Below are positions 1-13,379 of a stretch of 64,000 bases of DNA, in pieces. Both the position numbers and the translations under genes were made by a program. The notes under the pieces are model-generated. The model did not search any database. It was not told where the DNA came from and worked only from the letters and a program-made list of their open reading frames with translations. The stretch spans positions 61,078,917 to 61,142,916 of the forward strand of contig CM049319.1 of NCBI GenBank assembly GCA_026874595.1. The letters run 5' to 3'. Positions within the stretch are counted from its first letter, which is position 1. Each line of letters opens with the position of its first letter. This DNA is from Sipunculus nudus (taxonomy: Eukaryota > Annelida > Sipuncula > Golfingiida > Sipunculidae).

Positions 1-754
1 ATTGCTATCTCCTGACAGTCTGCCCAATTTTACTGATAATCAATTGCTGACACTGACCATTAATACTGAAATTTCACTCTGTATATCATATCACACAGAA
101 AGGATGGTGCTAGGAACTCCCTAATTAATGCATGCAATGTGACAATATTTATTACATCATATTTCAAATACCAGAATTGCTGATTAATTAATCATTACAT
201 GTTATCTTGCCATTATACATTTATAAATGTACATCTAAATAAACTTAACACAGATGACCTGCAGTCAATAAATTGGAATCCTCCTATATTTATTTACAAA
301 ATACAACAGCAGACTGAAACATATAAATTCTGCCCATCACTGACACATCTACTGCCGCCCATTGAAATAAAATCCTGATCCACCATTCAACTGAGCTTAA
401 CAGAACATAATGCTGAATATATGGGCCATTTATCAGTGCCCCGTGCACAGGAAACATGTTGAAATGGAACCAATTGACAAAGTTAAGGACACCATCAGTG
501 GTGATAATCTGGACCATCAGCAAGATTTCTGGCCTACCCAATTACCGATCGGACTCAATAATGGCTGGCAACCCTGTCATTTTTTCCTAGGATGTCAATT
601 ATTGGTATCTACTGGTCCATTAATATAAGTGTAAAAGCCTCCCATCCAGACCACTGGCACATTTTTTTTCTTTAAAGGATGGTTTATGGTAGCCAATAAT
701 ACTTTGTAAACCTATTTTAACAAAGTCTACCAACAATGTATTAGCCAAACATTA

Positions 755-880
755 TGAAAATATGAAATATCTTATTGTTAGTAACATTAATGTTACACTG
801 TGAATCCTTTGTGTTAATGAAAATATGTAATGTCTTATTATTAGTAACATTAATGTTACACTGTGAACCCTTTTTGAACA
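755..880. repeat. 63-bp tandem duplication with 16-bp palindrome
   Basis: Two adjacent copies of about 63 bp. Each holds the perfect 16-bp palindrome GTAACATTAATGTTAC, at 781-796 and 844-859, followed by CACTGTGAA. No function can be assigned. Confidence 0.75.
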
Positions 881-1063
881 CACACATAATACTTTTTTTA
901 ATTATACCATTTGGGTCAACAATGCCTGTCAAAGTCTGAGCATGCCTGTGTTGTCATTTCTAGGATGGCAAAAGGAAGTATTAATTTAGCTATAAAGAAA
1001 TCAAACACAAAGTCCATCACATAGGATGTTTCCAAGTTGTAAAAGATAACAAGGATACTGATA

Positions 1064-1405
1064 ACCAAACATGCAGAAATGTCCAGTAAAGGTCTAAACA
1101 TTTCTAACATGTTTAAACATTTGAGAAAAAAAAGCATTCAATTAAACTTGCAGCAATTACAAAAACAAACAAGCTCGTTTATTTAGCTCATTTTGCATTT
1201 TTTATGAGGGAGGAGATCTTTCATATACTGAAGTTTATTACACCAAACATGAAGAAAATGCCCAGTAAAGGTGGAAACACTTTTTAGAGAAAAGCATCCC
1301 ATTTAACTTGAAGCAATTACAAAATCAAAAAAAGCCAGTTTTTGTAGCTTATTTTGTATGTTTTATAAGAGTGTTGATCTTTCATGTAATTATAAGTTTA
1401 TTTAC
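1064..1405. repeat. ~175-bp diverged tandem duplication
   Basis: Two diverged copies side by side. Both begin ACCAAACATG and pass through CAGTAAAGGT, AGCAATTACAAAA and GATCTTTCAT to AAGTTTATT. The copies are roughly 1064-1240 and 1242-1405. Non-coding in all frames inspected. Confidence 0.65.
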
Positions 1406-3855
1406 CTTGTATTTTAGTTTTCTTGCTTAAAACTATAAAATTAAATACTGATAATGATATCACAATATATTGTAATAAATTTAATATTTTTATATGAGTG
1501 ATATGAAAAACTTGAACCATCTCAACATTAATGGATACAACTATGCTCCTTCTGACTCATGTTTTCGGGTTGTAGCTCACAGAATATAGGTTACCATGAA
1601 CTACATTTTAGGTTCCAATGAGATATACCTACAGAATTTCCTTTGGTAAACAGTTAAAAGGTTCAAGGTCTTATGGTTATGGTTTGTGCCCTGTTGACAG
1701 CCTGACTGCTTCATTTGTGTGTCTCAAATAGAGAGAGAAAATGCAAAAAAAAAAATTTTTTAAATAAAGGTAGCGCCACCAGTCTTCAGTAATTGATGAA
1801 ACTGTCCATGACCAATATGCATCGGCATGCAAATCATTGGATCAGTCATTCAGATACCTGAGGTTTTGTATCACAATTTTAATTTTATACAGTGCAAATT
1901 CAAGCCTCCCCTTCCACCAGCTAAAAAGGTAGAGGCTTCTGGTTCTAGGAAGATTGGAAAACAACATGACAGACCATGCTAAACCTAAATATGCAAATGG
2001 GTGCTTCAGTAAGCATTAGAATCATGTCCTCTGTGAAAAAGTGTTACATATTCAAACATGTAATGGACAGACTTGAGAATTTGATAAAATTGACAAATTT
2101 ACACATGGCTGATTTACAGAATTATGCAAATGACCTGCTTGATACGCACAGATTGACCCCAAAAGTTCATCAACTTGTCAGAGGAGTACTCTCAAGGTTT
2201 CAGCAAAGTTTAGTACAAATCACATTTACGGTTATTTTTTTTAGGCCAAGTGCAAAGAAAACTGCTCATTAAGCTAATAAGCATAATTGATCTGTTGAGA
2301 CAAACCTCAAAATCTAATCAGGTGTTGCCTCATACTTGGTAAGTACACATATGAAGTTACATCTTTATTGGCCCAGAAATTCTTGAAATAATGTTGATCG
2401 CAAAGGAGTGTCCAGAGGAAGAAGAAACAAGGGACCCATGGGTCACGGCGCTCAGCTGTTATATATGATACAAAATATGATTTGGGAAAGAGGCACATGC
2501 TTGTTTTGTATGGTAATAAATATAAGCTTTATTATGAGTTGTAGGTGTTTAGCTTATGTATGATTTTGATAGTATCTTTGGAGACAGGGAAGAGGACTGA
2601 TTTCATTTATTTTATTAACAAATGGAGTGCTATTGTCACACAGATTTTGACTTGGCCATATAACTTATAAGCAGCACATATTATAAAAGAGTTTAACTAT
2701 TTATTAAAATTTAATAACAAATATTGTGCCAATATAATTTTTATTTAAAAAAAATAAGAAAATCATATAATTTTTAAAAAAATAATATAACTGAAATGAT
2801 TATTGAAATAATATTATAGAATATATTCATGAATGCATTCATGAATACATTTTGAAAGTATATGCACTGGTATTCAAATACTTTCATTTTTACCTGAATT
2901 CCCATTCTTATGCAATAAAATTTTTTAATGCAGTACATATTCATATTTGTATTCAAATACATTTGCAAAGCATTCACACCATGTCTAGTATTTATTCGGT
3001 TTTAGCCAAACAAAGATGTTGAGAATCCAGAATATACAAAATTCACAAATTTAAATAATGATCATAAGTACCTGGTTTTATGGTTTTTATTGATATTAAT
3101 AAAAATACATGTGATATATTCACTTTGGACTAATTTCACATCAATGTACACACTAGACACAGTAGGAATCTAGATTAGTATTATCAACTATCTTTGGCTA
3201 TCATTAATTTCCTTCATATGATCCCTAATGATTAGTAAAGAATAATATGATTTATTTTTTTATCATTAAAATTTAACTGAAAAATACCCTATGTGACTGC
3301 ATGGTGTAATGTGGAATAACATTGACATGACATTCTATCCATCCATACAAGATTCTTACATCATCAGTAACTGCAAGTTAATTTTCTGTTACTCATCAAC
3401 TAACAAATTCCTTTTCTATTAATTTTTCTTTAATTTGTTATAAAAAACCAATACAAAATTATTAATTTATTGTTTATTGTTATGTTGTTTTTCAAAACAA
3501 CTACTAGATGAGTTGGGTTGGACACCTGGATCAACTGTGGCTGTGTATTAGCTGCCTGGCTGCCCCAGTGTATGCTTCCCTCAAGCATGCCTAGTCTGAT
3601 GAAAAGTCAACAAGGTCAACATACAGGTGACTGAAGAGGGGCTGGATTGAGCCTGGGTCTGACATGGTCTCATAAAAACATTAATAAAAGCTACAATATT
3701 TGCCAATTTCTTTCAGCTTTCTAAACTACAAAGATGAAATCCTTATATTTGCATGATATGAAAATTATATCAACAGTGCTCTCAGGAAACAAACGTGCCA
3801 TGGTCAAATTTGGGCAAAATTTAAGGTACTAATTTTATATTTATACTAATAACTT

Positions 3856-5743
3856 AACTAGATGTGTCGGAACGACACGAATGCCCCCGCCTGGGGCAAA
3901 TTAGAAACATTTGTAAAATTTTGAAAAATTTTTTAAGTTCAGGAGGTGTCGCATGGTCAAAAGTAGGTGAACAAGGGCAAAATGCAAACTCTATCTGTAA
4001 CGGGTCATTATCAAGCAACACACCAAAAATCATGCCATTACATGCAGGCATTGTGAAAAAGTCCATACATGTGCATTTTCCATAAATATTTCTGTCTTTC
4101 ATGAAATTTTCTCTGTTTAGGAGCCATAAAACAATCAAAAGTAGGTCAACCGGGACAAAACGTAAACTCGATCTGTAACTGGTCTATATCTGCCTACACA
4201 GCAAAAATCAAGCCCGTATCTGCAGGCACTGCGAAAAAAAGTCCATACATGTGCACTTTTTTTTATGAAATTTTCTATGTTAGAGCACTGTCAAACGGTC
4301 AAAAGTAGGTCAACTGGGAGAAAACGTGAACTCGATCTGTAACTGGTCATTATCTGCCCACACACCAAAAATCAGGCCAATATCTGCAGGCATTGCGAAG
4401 AAAAGTCTGTACAAGTGTATTTGTCATGAAAATTTATATTTTACATGAAATTTTCTATGTTCAGGAGCTGTAAAACAGTCAAATGTAGGTCAACTGGGAC
4501 AAAACGTAAACTCGATCTGTAACTGGTCTATATCTGCCTACACAGCAAAAATCAAGCCCGTATCTGCAGGCACTGCGAAAAAAAGTCCATACATGTGCAC
4601 TTTTTTTTATGAAATTTTCTATGTTAGAGCACTGTCAAACGGTCAAAAGTAGGTCAACTGGGAGAAAACGTGAACTCGATCTGTAACTGGTCATTATCTG
4701 CCCACACACCAAAAATCAGGCCAATATCTGCAGGCATTGCGAAGAAAAGTCTGTACAAGTGTATTTGTCATGAAAATTTATATTTTACATGAAATTTTCT
4801 ATGTTCAGGAGCTGTAAAACAGTCAAAAGTAGGTCAACTGGGACGAAACATGAACTCGATCTGTAACTGGTCAATATCTGCCCACACACCAAAAATCAGG
4901 CCAATATCTGCAGGCACTGCGAAAAAAAGTCCATATATGTGTATTTGTCATGAAATTTCATATTTTTCATGAAATTTCCTAAGTTTAGGAGCCGTAAAAC
5001 GGTCAAAAGTAGGTCAACCGGGACGAAATGCGAACTCCATCTGTCACTGGTCTATATCTGCCCACACACCAAAAATCAGGCCAATATCCACAGGCATTGC
5101 GAAAAAAAGTCTGTACATGTGTATCTGTCATGAATATTTCTATTTTTCATGAAATTTTCTAAGTTAAGGAGGCGTAAAACGTTTAAAAGTAGGTCAACTG
5201 GGACGAAACAAAAAAAATTGATCTGTAACTGGTCACTATCTGCCCACACACAAATAATCAGGCCAATATCTGCAGGCATTGCGAAAAAAAGTCCGTACAT
5301 GTGTATTTGTCATGAAAATTTCTATTTTTCATGAAATTTTCTAAGTTTAGGAGCCATAAAACAGTCAAAAGTAGGTCAACTGGGACGAAACATGAACTCG
5401 ATCTGTAACTGGTCATTATCTGCCTACACACCAAAAATCAGGCCAATATCTGCAGGCATTGCGAAAAAACGTCCGTACATGTGTATTTGTCATGAAAATT
5501 TCTATTTTTCATGAAATTTTCTAAGTTTAGGAGCGGTAAAACAGTCAAAAGTAGGTCAACCGGGACAAAACGTGAACACGATCTGTAACGGGTCTATATC
5601 TGCCCACACACCAAAAATCAGGCCAATATCTGCAGGCATTGCGAAAAAAAGTCTGTACAACTGTTTGATTTCGGAAGGCGGAAGGACGGAAGGACAGACA
5701 CGGGTAAAACTATATGCCCCGGCCACTTTGTGGCGGGGGCATA
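3856..5743 (+). mobile_element. Helentron-like element A1, nested in E1
   Basis: The 5' end AACTAGATG is followed by a perfect 6-bp-stem hairpin GTGTCG-GAA-CGACAC (3864-3878) and the motif ATGCCCCCGCC (3881-3891). Ten core repeats follow, then a GGAAGGAC-rich stretch. The 3' hairpin at 5713-5743 (TATGCCCC...GGGGCATA, loop TTT) carries the motif inverted. E2 lacks this insert at the matching place (about 8735-8750), which confirms the boundaries to within a few bases. Non-coding. Confidence 0.85.
3950..5650 (+). repeat. ~178-bp tandem core repeats of element A1
   Basis: The landmark GGTCAAAAGTAGGT recurs at about 3957, 4133, 4299, 4478, 4640, 4820, 4999, 5184, 5364 and 5545, a period of roughly 162-185 bp. 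Units also share GATCTGTAACTGGTC, CCAAAAATCAGGCC and ATCTGCAGGCATTGCGAA. The block starting at 4161 is repeated almost identically from 4505, so a two-unit segment of about 344 bp was duplicated late. Confidence 0.9.
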
Positions 5744-7320
5744 AAAAATTTGAAAAATTCAGAACTAATTTTTGGTATTCAATTGAATCTTGATTAAATA
5801 ATGTTACATCCCTGACAAAAAATCTCTAGCTTCAGCAATCCTTTTGTTAAGGGAGTAAATATATTTCTTGATTTTTTAAAAAGTGCATTATGTTTGGGCC
5901 CATAACTTAAAACAATTACGCAATACTGACATCATTTCTGGCATGTGCATAGCAAATGTATAGAAAAATATGTATATTATATATGATCAAAGTCAGATCA
6001 GTGGTTTTGATATTAGGCAGTCTTACAATGTAACAATGGGTTTTTAATGGAAAAATGAAGTTTTTCATTAATATTTCGAAGGAATTAAGTCCTAGTGATA
6101 AAATTCTTGGCATGGTAGGGGATTTTGGAGACATCTAACTGTATGCTAAATTTAAGGGAGCTGAGCTCTAGCAAACTGCATAACACAAGCTTGATGTAAA
6201 CTTGATGTGACATGGTGCTTGAAAACTTGAATAAAATCTACAGTTTTTGATCAACTGGTTTCAAATTTTTGGTGTTAACAGACAAAATGATAACAAAAAC
6301 ATGCTGTGAAAATTATATGCACAGTACTTAGTTACAGGAAAAAAACGTGCCATGGTCAAACTTGGGCAAAATTTAAGGAGCCAATTTTATATTTTTGCCA
6401 ATATTTAAAAAAAATTAACAGATTTTGATCTAATTTTTGGTATACAATTAAATTTTGATCAATTAAAGTTGTATTACTGAAAAAAAGTCCCTACCTTTAA
6501 CACTTTTGGTCTTAGGTGACCAAATATCTTTCCTGATTTTTTTACAAAGTCCATTATGTTTGGGCCCATAACTTTTTTAAATTGAATAATACTGACTTAA
6601 TTTCTGGCATGTACATAGGAACTATATAGAGGAATATTTATGGTAAATATGAAGAAAACCAAATGAGTGGTTTTGATATTAGGCAGTCCTGAAGTGTGAA
6701 AATAGATTTCTAATAAAAAATTGAGGTTTTTCCTTAATATCTCGAAGGAACAAAGTCCTATTGACCCAATTTTCGGCATGGTTGGAGATTTTTGGGACAT
6801 CTAACTGTATGGCATATTTCAGATTCGTAGGTCCAAAGGTGTCGAAACGTGCCAGTCTTACGGATGGACATCCGGACAGATGGACGGACGGACGGACAGA
6901 CAGACGGACGACGGACAATGGACCACGACTATAGCTCAGATGACTTATAGTCAGCTGAGCTAAAAACGAAGAAAACTAAATGTGTCTGAAAAACAAGAAT
7001 GCCCCCGCCTGGAGCAAATTAGAAATATTTGATAAATTTTGTTAAATGTTTTAAGTTCAGGAGCTGTCATATGGTCAAAAATAGATAAACCAGGACAAAA
7101 TGCAAACTGGATCCGTAACAATCATTATTAAGCAACACACCAAAAATCAGGCAGTATCTGCAGGCATTGTGAAATAAAGTCCATACATGTGCTTTTTTCA
7201 TAAGAATTTTTATTTTTCATGAAATTTTCTATGTTCAGGATTTGTCATGTGGTCATAATAGGACAACTGGGACAAAATGCGAACTTGATTTCTAAGTTGT
7301 CATTTTGCACCAACAGACCA

Positions 7321-9986
7321 AACAAGGGACCTATGGGTCACGGCGCTCAGCTGTTATATATGATTAAAAAATATGATTTAGGAATGAGGCATATGCTGGT
7401 TTGGTGTGGTAATAAATATAAGCTTTATTATGAGTTGTTGGTGTTTAGCTTATGTATGATTATGATATTATCTTTGGAGACAGGGAAGAGGATTGATTTC
7501 ATTTGTTTTATTAACAAATGGAGTACTATTGTCACACAGATTTTGACTTGGCCATATAACTTATAAGCAGAACATATGATATAAGAGTTTAACTATTTAT
7601 CAAAAAAAAATTACAAATATTGTCCCAAATATAATTTTTATTAAAAATAATAAGAGAATCTTATGATTTTTTAAAATGAAATATAACTGAAATGATTATT
7701 AAAATAATATTAAAGAATATATTCATGAATGCATTCATGAATACATTTTGAAAGTATTTGCACTGGTATTCATATACTTTCATTTTTACCTGAATTCTAA
7801 TTCTTTATGCAAGACATTTTATAATGGAGTACATATTCATATTCGTATTTAAATACAATTGCAAAGTTTTCCCACCATTACTGGCATTTATTCAGTTTTC
7901 ACCAAACAATTATGTTGAGAATCCAGAATATACAAAATTCACACATTTAAATTATGATAAAAAAAACCTGGTTTTATGGCTTTTATTTATATTAAAAAAA
8001 AATGTAATATATTCATTTTGGACTAATTTCACATCAATGTACACACTAGAAACAGTAAGAATCTAGATTAATAATATCAACTGCATCTTTGTCTATCATT
8101 AATTTCCTTCATATGATCCCTAATGATTAGTAATGAATAATATGATTTACTTTTTTATCATTAAAATTGAACTGAAAAATACCATAGGTGACTGCATGGT
8201 GTTATTTGGAGTACGTGACATTCTATCCATCGATACAAGATTCTTTTATCATCAGTAACTGCAAGTTGATTTCCTGTTATTATAAACTAACAAATTCTTT
8301 TTTATTTTTCTTTGATTTGTTATTAAAAAACAATAAAAATTTATTAATTTATTGTTAATTGTTATGTTGTTGGTTAAAACTATTAGATGAGTTGGGTTGG
8401 ACACCTGGATCAACTGTGGCTGGCCATAAGCTGCCTACCTGCAACAGTGTATGGCTCGCCTCAAGCATGCATAATTTGCTGAAAGTTCAACAAGGTCAAC
8501 ATACAGGTGACTCAAGAGGGGCTGGAGAGAGTTAAGGTCTGACATGGTCTCATAAAAACATGAATAAAAGCTACAATTTTTGGCCAATTTCTTTCAGCTT
8601 TCTAAACTAAAAAGCTGAAATCCTTGTGTGCATGATATGAAAATTATATCAACCGTGCTCACAGGAAACAAATGTGCCATGGTCAAAGTTGGGCAAAATT
8701 TAAGGTACTAATTTTATATTTATACTAATAACATATAAAATTTGAAAAATTCAGGACTAATTTGGGGTATTCAATTGAATCTTGATTAAATAATGTTACA
8801 TCCCTGGCAAAAAAACTCTAGCTTCAGCAATCCTCTTGTTAAGGGAGTAAATATATTTCTTGATTTTTTAAAAAGTGCATTATGTTTTGGCCCATAACTT
8901 AAAACAATTACGCAATATTGACATCATTTCTGGCATATGCATAGAGAATGTATAGAAAAATATGTATATTATATATGATTAAAGTCACATCAGTGGTTTT
9001 GATATTAGGCAGTCTTGAAGTGTAACAATGGGTTTTTAATGGAAAAATGAAGTTTTTCATTAATATCTCGAAGGTATTAAGTCCTAGTGACCAAATTCTT
9101 GGCATGGTAGGGAATTTTGGAGACATCTAATTGTATGCCAAATTTTAGGAACTGAGAGCTGAAGCTGGGGAGCTGAGCTCTTGCAAACTGCATAACACTA
9201 GCTTGATGTAAACAATTTGTTACATGGTGCTTGAAAACTTGAATAAAATCAACAGTTTTTGATCAACTGGTTTCAAATTTTTGGTGTTAACAGACAAAAT
9301 GCTAACAAAAACATGCTGAGAAAATTAAATCCACAGTACTTACAGTAAAAAAACGTGCCATGGTCAAAGTTGGGCAAAATTTAAGGTACCAATTTTTTAT
9401 TTTTGTTAATATTTTAAAAAATTTAAAAGATTTTGATCTAATTTTGGGTATACAATTCAATTTTGATAAATTAAAGTTATATTACTGGAAAAAAAGTCCA
9501 TAGCTTTAACAAGTTTTGTGTTAAGTGATCAAATATCTTTCCTGATTTTTTACAAAATGCATTATGTTTGGGCCCATAACTTTTTTAAATTATATAATAC
9601 AGACATAATTTCTGGCATGTACATAGAAACTATATAGAAGAATATTTATGGTAAATATGAGGAAAAACAGATGAGTGGTTTTGATATTAGGCAGTCCTGA
9701 AGTGTGAAAATAGGATTTTAATAAAAAATTGAGGTTTTTCCTTAATTTCTCAAAGGAACTAAGTCGCAGAGACCCAGTTTTCGGCTTGGTAGGAGATCTT
9801 GGGGACATCTAACATTATGCTGAATTTTGGATTCCTAGGTCTTACGGTTTCAAAACGTGCCACATCTACGGACGGACGGACGGACGGACGGACGGACGGA
9901 CGGACGGACGGACGGACGGACAGACGGACGGACGACGGACAATGGACCACGACTATAGCTCAGATGACTTATAGTCAGCTGAGCTA
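7321..9986 (+). mobile_element. Helentron-like element E2, nested in A2
   Basis: Begins AACAAGGGACC at 7321 with the motif GCTCAGCTG. Ends with the 3' hairpin 9956-9986, preceded by a long (ACGG)n run. The first 1.4 kb closely matches E1 (2426-3850), including the repeated GAATGCATTCATGAATAC. It has two core units (about 8630-9170 and 9320-9850) and no insertion where E1 carries A1. Flanking bases on both sides are family A core, so E2 jumped into A2. No coding capacity. Confidence 0.85.
9868..9939 (+). repeat. (ACGG)n microsatellite inside E2
   Basis: An almost uninterrupted tetranucleotide run just upstream of the E2 3' hairpin. Shorter, more degenerate versions sit at the same structural position in E1 (about 6865-6917), E3 (about 15858-15875) and E4 (about 33640-33710). 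The microsatellite therefore belongs to the element. Confidence 0.95.
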
Positions 9987-11589
9987 AAAATAGGCCAGTA
10001 TCTGTAAGCACTGTACTTTGAAACTAGAATATTAGCAAAAGCTGATAATCAGTAATAAATTTAAATTGGAGAGGTATGTACCATGTTTCATAACAATCCA
10101 CCAAATGCTTCCTGAGAAATAAGCTCCAATGTTTTTTTCTATTCTAAGCTCTATGACCTTGAAAAGTAAGTTGAGCTCACCCATCTTTAAACTTGACCAA
10201 GATTTTGTAAATATGCAATAGCACTGAAGAATTGAAGGCCTATGTTGAATACCTTTGGAGATATCCTGCACTAAAGGACAAAATCTAAAAATCTGATAAA
10301 AATTCATTAAAATATCAGAATTTGTAGGTGGCTCCACTCAAACAGTGAAGGACGTACAGACGATCAGTCTCAATGACCATAGTAAGTTTTGTGAAAATCC
10401 ACACAATGGTTCCTGAGATATAAGTCTAAGTGTTTTTTTATAATCAGCTTTAAAACAAGGAAAAATAGGTCAAGGTCACCCATCTTTGAACTTGACCAAG
10501 ATTTTGTTTATATACATCTTCACCAAAGAAATAAAAATTCCTACAGCAAATCCTTTATGAAATATCCTGCTAACAAGGCCTATGAAAATCCATACAATGG
10601 TTCCTGAGATATAAGCTTCTGAGTGTTTTTCTATAATCAGCTCTAAAATGTAGAACAAGGGACCCATGGGTCATGGTGCTCAGCTGAAGTTTGAAATTTT
10701 TGCAAATGCAAAATATGCAAAATATTCTATTGTAATGTTTTTCATTTATATAAGCATATGAGAAGCTGCGAGGAAAGGGGCCCTCCTACTTGGTTATAGT
10801 AAAGTTCTAAATATATGATCACAAACTAATACTCTGACAAGACTCATGAAGAAAAACAGTAAAAGTTTTGAGTTACTGTGATGCATATGAAAAATTTACA
10901 GATGGACAGGCAAGTAGACAGAATGGACTAATACCTTTATTTCACTTTCAAGGGAATAATGGATTTAAGTTTATATATAAGCCTATTTTTTTAGCATATC
11001 CACTTTATCCATTAATAGTTTTTAGCTGATTTTTTTATTTACAAGTTTTATAAATTTGTAATAAAAAAAACTGAAAATATAAGTTAAAACATTAGAATTC
11101 TAAGTTGCAATCATTATATATCCAGAATGTAGCTTATATTGGGTCATATTATGCACACATATATTTTATTATTTTAAAATCACAAATGTTTAAACTGAAT
11201 TTAAAAGAAATGCCACAACATGGCATCTACAAGATTATTCCTTGAATCACTATTAAAAAGTTTTGCACATTGGAATTTTCAGTACATGCTTAATTTTATT
11301 CACTGAAATAAAAGATTCAGTAAATTTGATAAAATAAAAACATCTTTTCAAATAAAGTATACACTGTTGGTTGAATGAGGGACAAACAATATCATTGTGC
11401 TAACTAGAATACGGGTAGTCGACAAGCGACTACTTGTATCCGCCTAAATCAAAGTGGAACGGGTGAAGTGTTGCATATCAGCATGGATGTCTGCAGCCAA
11501 ATTGTGTATGTAGGTTGCGCTACCTACCAAAAAATCCAGAAAGCTGTCCAAGTTGTATACATATGCAAAATTTAAGGCAGATAAGTCAA

Positions 11590-12880
11590 ACCACTATATT
11601 GTATATGAGTGATTTTTGCCCTTGGCAGACAAACAGATGGACGCTGTGCAAAAAAGGGTTGCAGGTGGCGCCACCAGTTTAGCGTATGATAAAGAGCTTT
11701 GTGAGAACTATACACATGCAAAATTTTGGCCCAATCGGTCAAACGGTTCCCTAGATATGAGCTTGGATGTCTGCAGCGTAAACTTGATTGTAGGTGGCGC
11801 CACCTGTCATAAAATCAGAAAAGCTATCCAGGATGTATAAGCATGCAGAATTTCAGGTGAATTAGTCAAACCACTGCAGAGATATGAGTGATTTTAACCA
11901 AATGCAGACGAACAGCTGGACACTGTGCAAACATGGTTGCAGGTGGCGCCACCATTTTTTGTGTATGTTATAAAGCTCTCTAAGGGCTACATTTGTGCAA
12001 AAAAATTTTCCTGATCGGTCAAACGGTTCCTGAGATATGAGCTTGGATGTCTGCAGCGTAAACGTGAATGTAGGTGGCGCCACCTGTCATAAAATCAGAA
12101 AAGCTATCCAGGATGTATACGCATGCCAAATTTCAGGTGAATTAGTCAAGTCACTGCAGAGATATGAGTGATTTTAACCCAAGGCAGACAAACAGATGGA
12201 CACTGTGCAAACATGGTTGCAGGTAGCGGCACCATTTTTGGTGTATGTTATAAAGCTCTCCAAGGGCTACATTTGTGCAAAAGAATTTTCCTGATCGGTC
12301 AAACGGTTCCCGAGATATGAGCTTGGATGTCTGCAGCATAAACATGAATGTAGGTGGCGCCACCTGTCATAAAATCAGATAAGCTATCCAGGATGTATAC
12401 GCATGCCAAATTTCAGGTGAATTAGTCAAGTCACTGCAGAGATATGAGTGATTTTAACCCAAGGCAGACGAACAGATGGACACTGTGCAAACATGGTTGC
12501 AGGTGGCGCCACCATTTTTGGTGTATGTTACAAAGCTCTCCAAGGGCTACATTTGTGCAAAAGAATTTTCCTGATCGGTCAAACGGTTCCAGAGATATGA
12601 GCTTGGATGTCTGCAGCGTAAACGTGAATGTAGGTGGCACCACCTGTCATAAAATCAGAAAAGCTATCCAGGATGTTTGCGCATGCCGAATTTCAGGTGA
12701 ATTAGTCAAGTCACTGCAGAGATATGAGTGATTTTAACCCAAGGCAGACGAACAGATGGACACTGTGCAAACATGGTTGCAGGTGGCGCCACCATTTTTG
12801 GTGTATGTTATAAAGCTCTCCGAGGGCTACATTTGTGCAAAAAAATTTTCCTGATCGGTCAAACAGTTCCCGAGATATGT
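11590..12880 (+). repeat. 280-bp core repeats, left arm of palindrome B
   Basis: ATATGAGTGATTTT recurs at about 11602, 11882, 12162, 12442 and 12722, an exact 280-bp period. Each unit carries the 12-bp palindrome GGTGGCGCCACC (or a one-base variant) twice, for example at 11664 and 11793. Units also share CTGATCGGTCAAACGGTTCC and GATGTCTGCAG. Confidence 0.92.
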
Positions 12881-13044
12881 GGGTTTATGTGTGGAAACAG
12901 ACGCACAAACGGACGCAGAGCCCAGAGAAAAGGTCAGAGGTCAAAACAAAATCGGGGCGCAGCAGTTCACATGTGACCCGAACATAATCCCGGGTTTCGG
13001 AAAATTCCACCCAGCGGTTACGGAGGAGTTCTCCGGACACCTAC

Positions 13045-13175
13045 GCGGCCGCGGCGGCGGCGGCCAGCTGAAAACATAGTATCCGCAAAACTCTGTTTTG
13101 GCGGATACAATTACTATCTCAGCTATAATTGTATCCGCCAAAACAGAGTTTTGCGGATACTATGTTTTCAGCTGG

Positions 13176-13206
<31 letters not shown>

Positions 13207-13207
13207 G
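13045..13207. repeat. GCC/GGC triplet runs flanking the palindrome centre
   Basis: A GCGGCGGCGG run (about 13050-13070) and a longer GCC run (about 13177-13206) sit just outside the two central 3' hairpins. They differ in length, so the arms have diverged at the microsatellite. Element D has a GCC run in the same structural position. Confidence 0.85.
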
Positions 13208-13379
13208 TAGGTGTCCGGAGAACTCCTCCGTAACCGCTGGGCGGAATTTTCCGAAACCCGGGATTATGTTCGGGTCACATGTGAACTGCTGCGCCCCGAT
13301 TTTGTTTTGACCTCTGACCTTTCCTCTGCGCTCTGCGTCCGTTTGTGCGTCTGTTTCCACACATAAACCCACATATCTC

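Larger units (their letters stand above)
1..2425. other. AT-rich intergenic DNA, no gene recognised
   Basis: No open frame here shows a recognisable domain or convincing splice signals. It holds two small tandem duplications, listed separately. Near 1770 a short stretch reading GTAGCGCCACCAGT resembles the GGTGGCGCCACC motif of family B core repeats and may be a relic. A 98-codon frame at 1976-2272 is not recognised. Confidence 0.6.
2426..6962 (+). mobile_element. Helentron-like element E1 (interrupted by A1)
   Basis: The 5' end at 2426 reads AACAAGG and then the hairpin GACCCATGGGTC (2433-2444). Next comes the sub-terminal motif GCTCAGCTG. The 3' end is a hairpin at 6932-6962 (TAGCTCAGATGACT, loop TAT, AGTCAGCTGAGCTA), preceded by a GGAC-rich microsatellite. 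Core repeats of about 600-700 bp share GGGCCCATAACTT and TTAATATCTCGAAGGAA. The copy is split by element A1 (3856-5743). There is no Rep/helicase ORF, so it is non-autonomous. The Helentron/pearl assignment rests on architecture, not on a search. Confidence 0.75.

Noticed and set aside
1976-2272. 98-codon plus-strand frame
   Set aside because: No family recognised, no splice or promoter signals, and it lies in repeat-rich AT-rich DNA.
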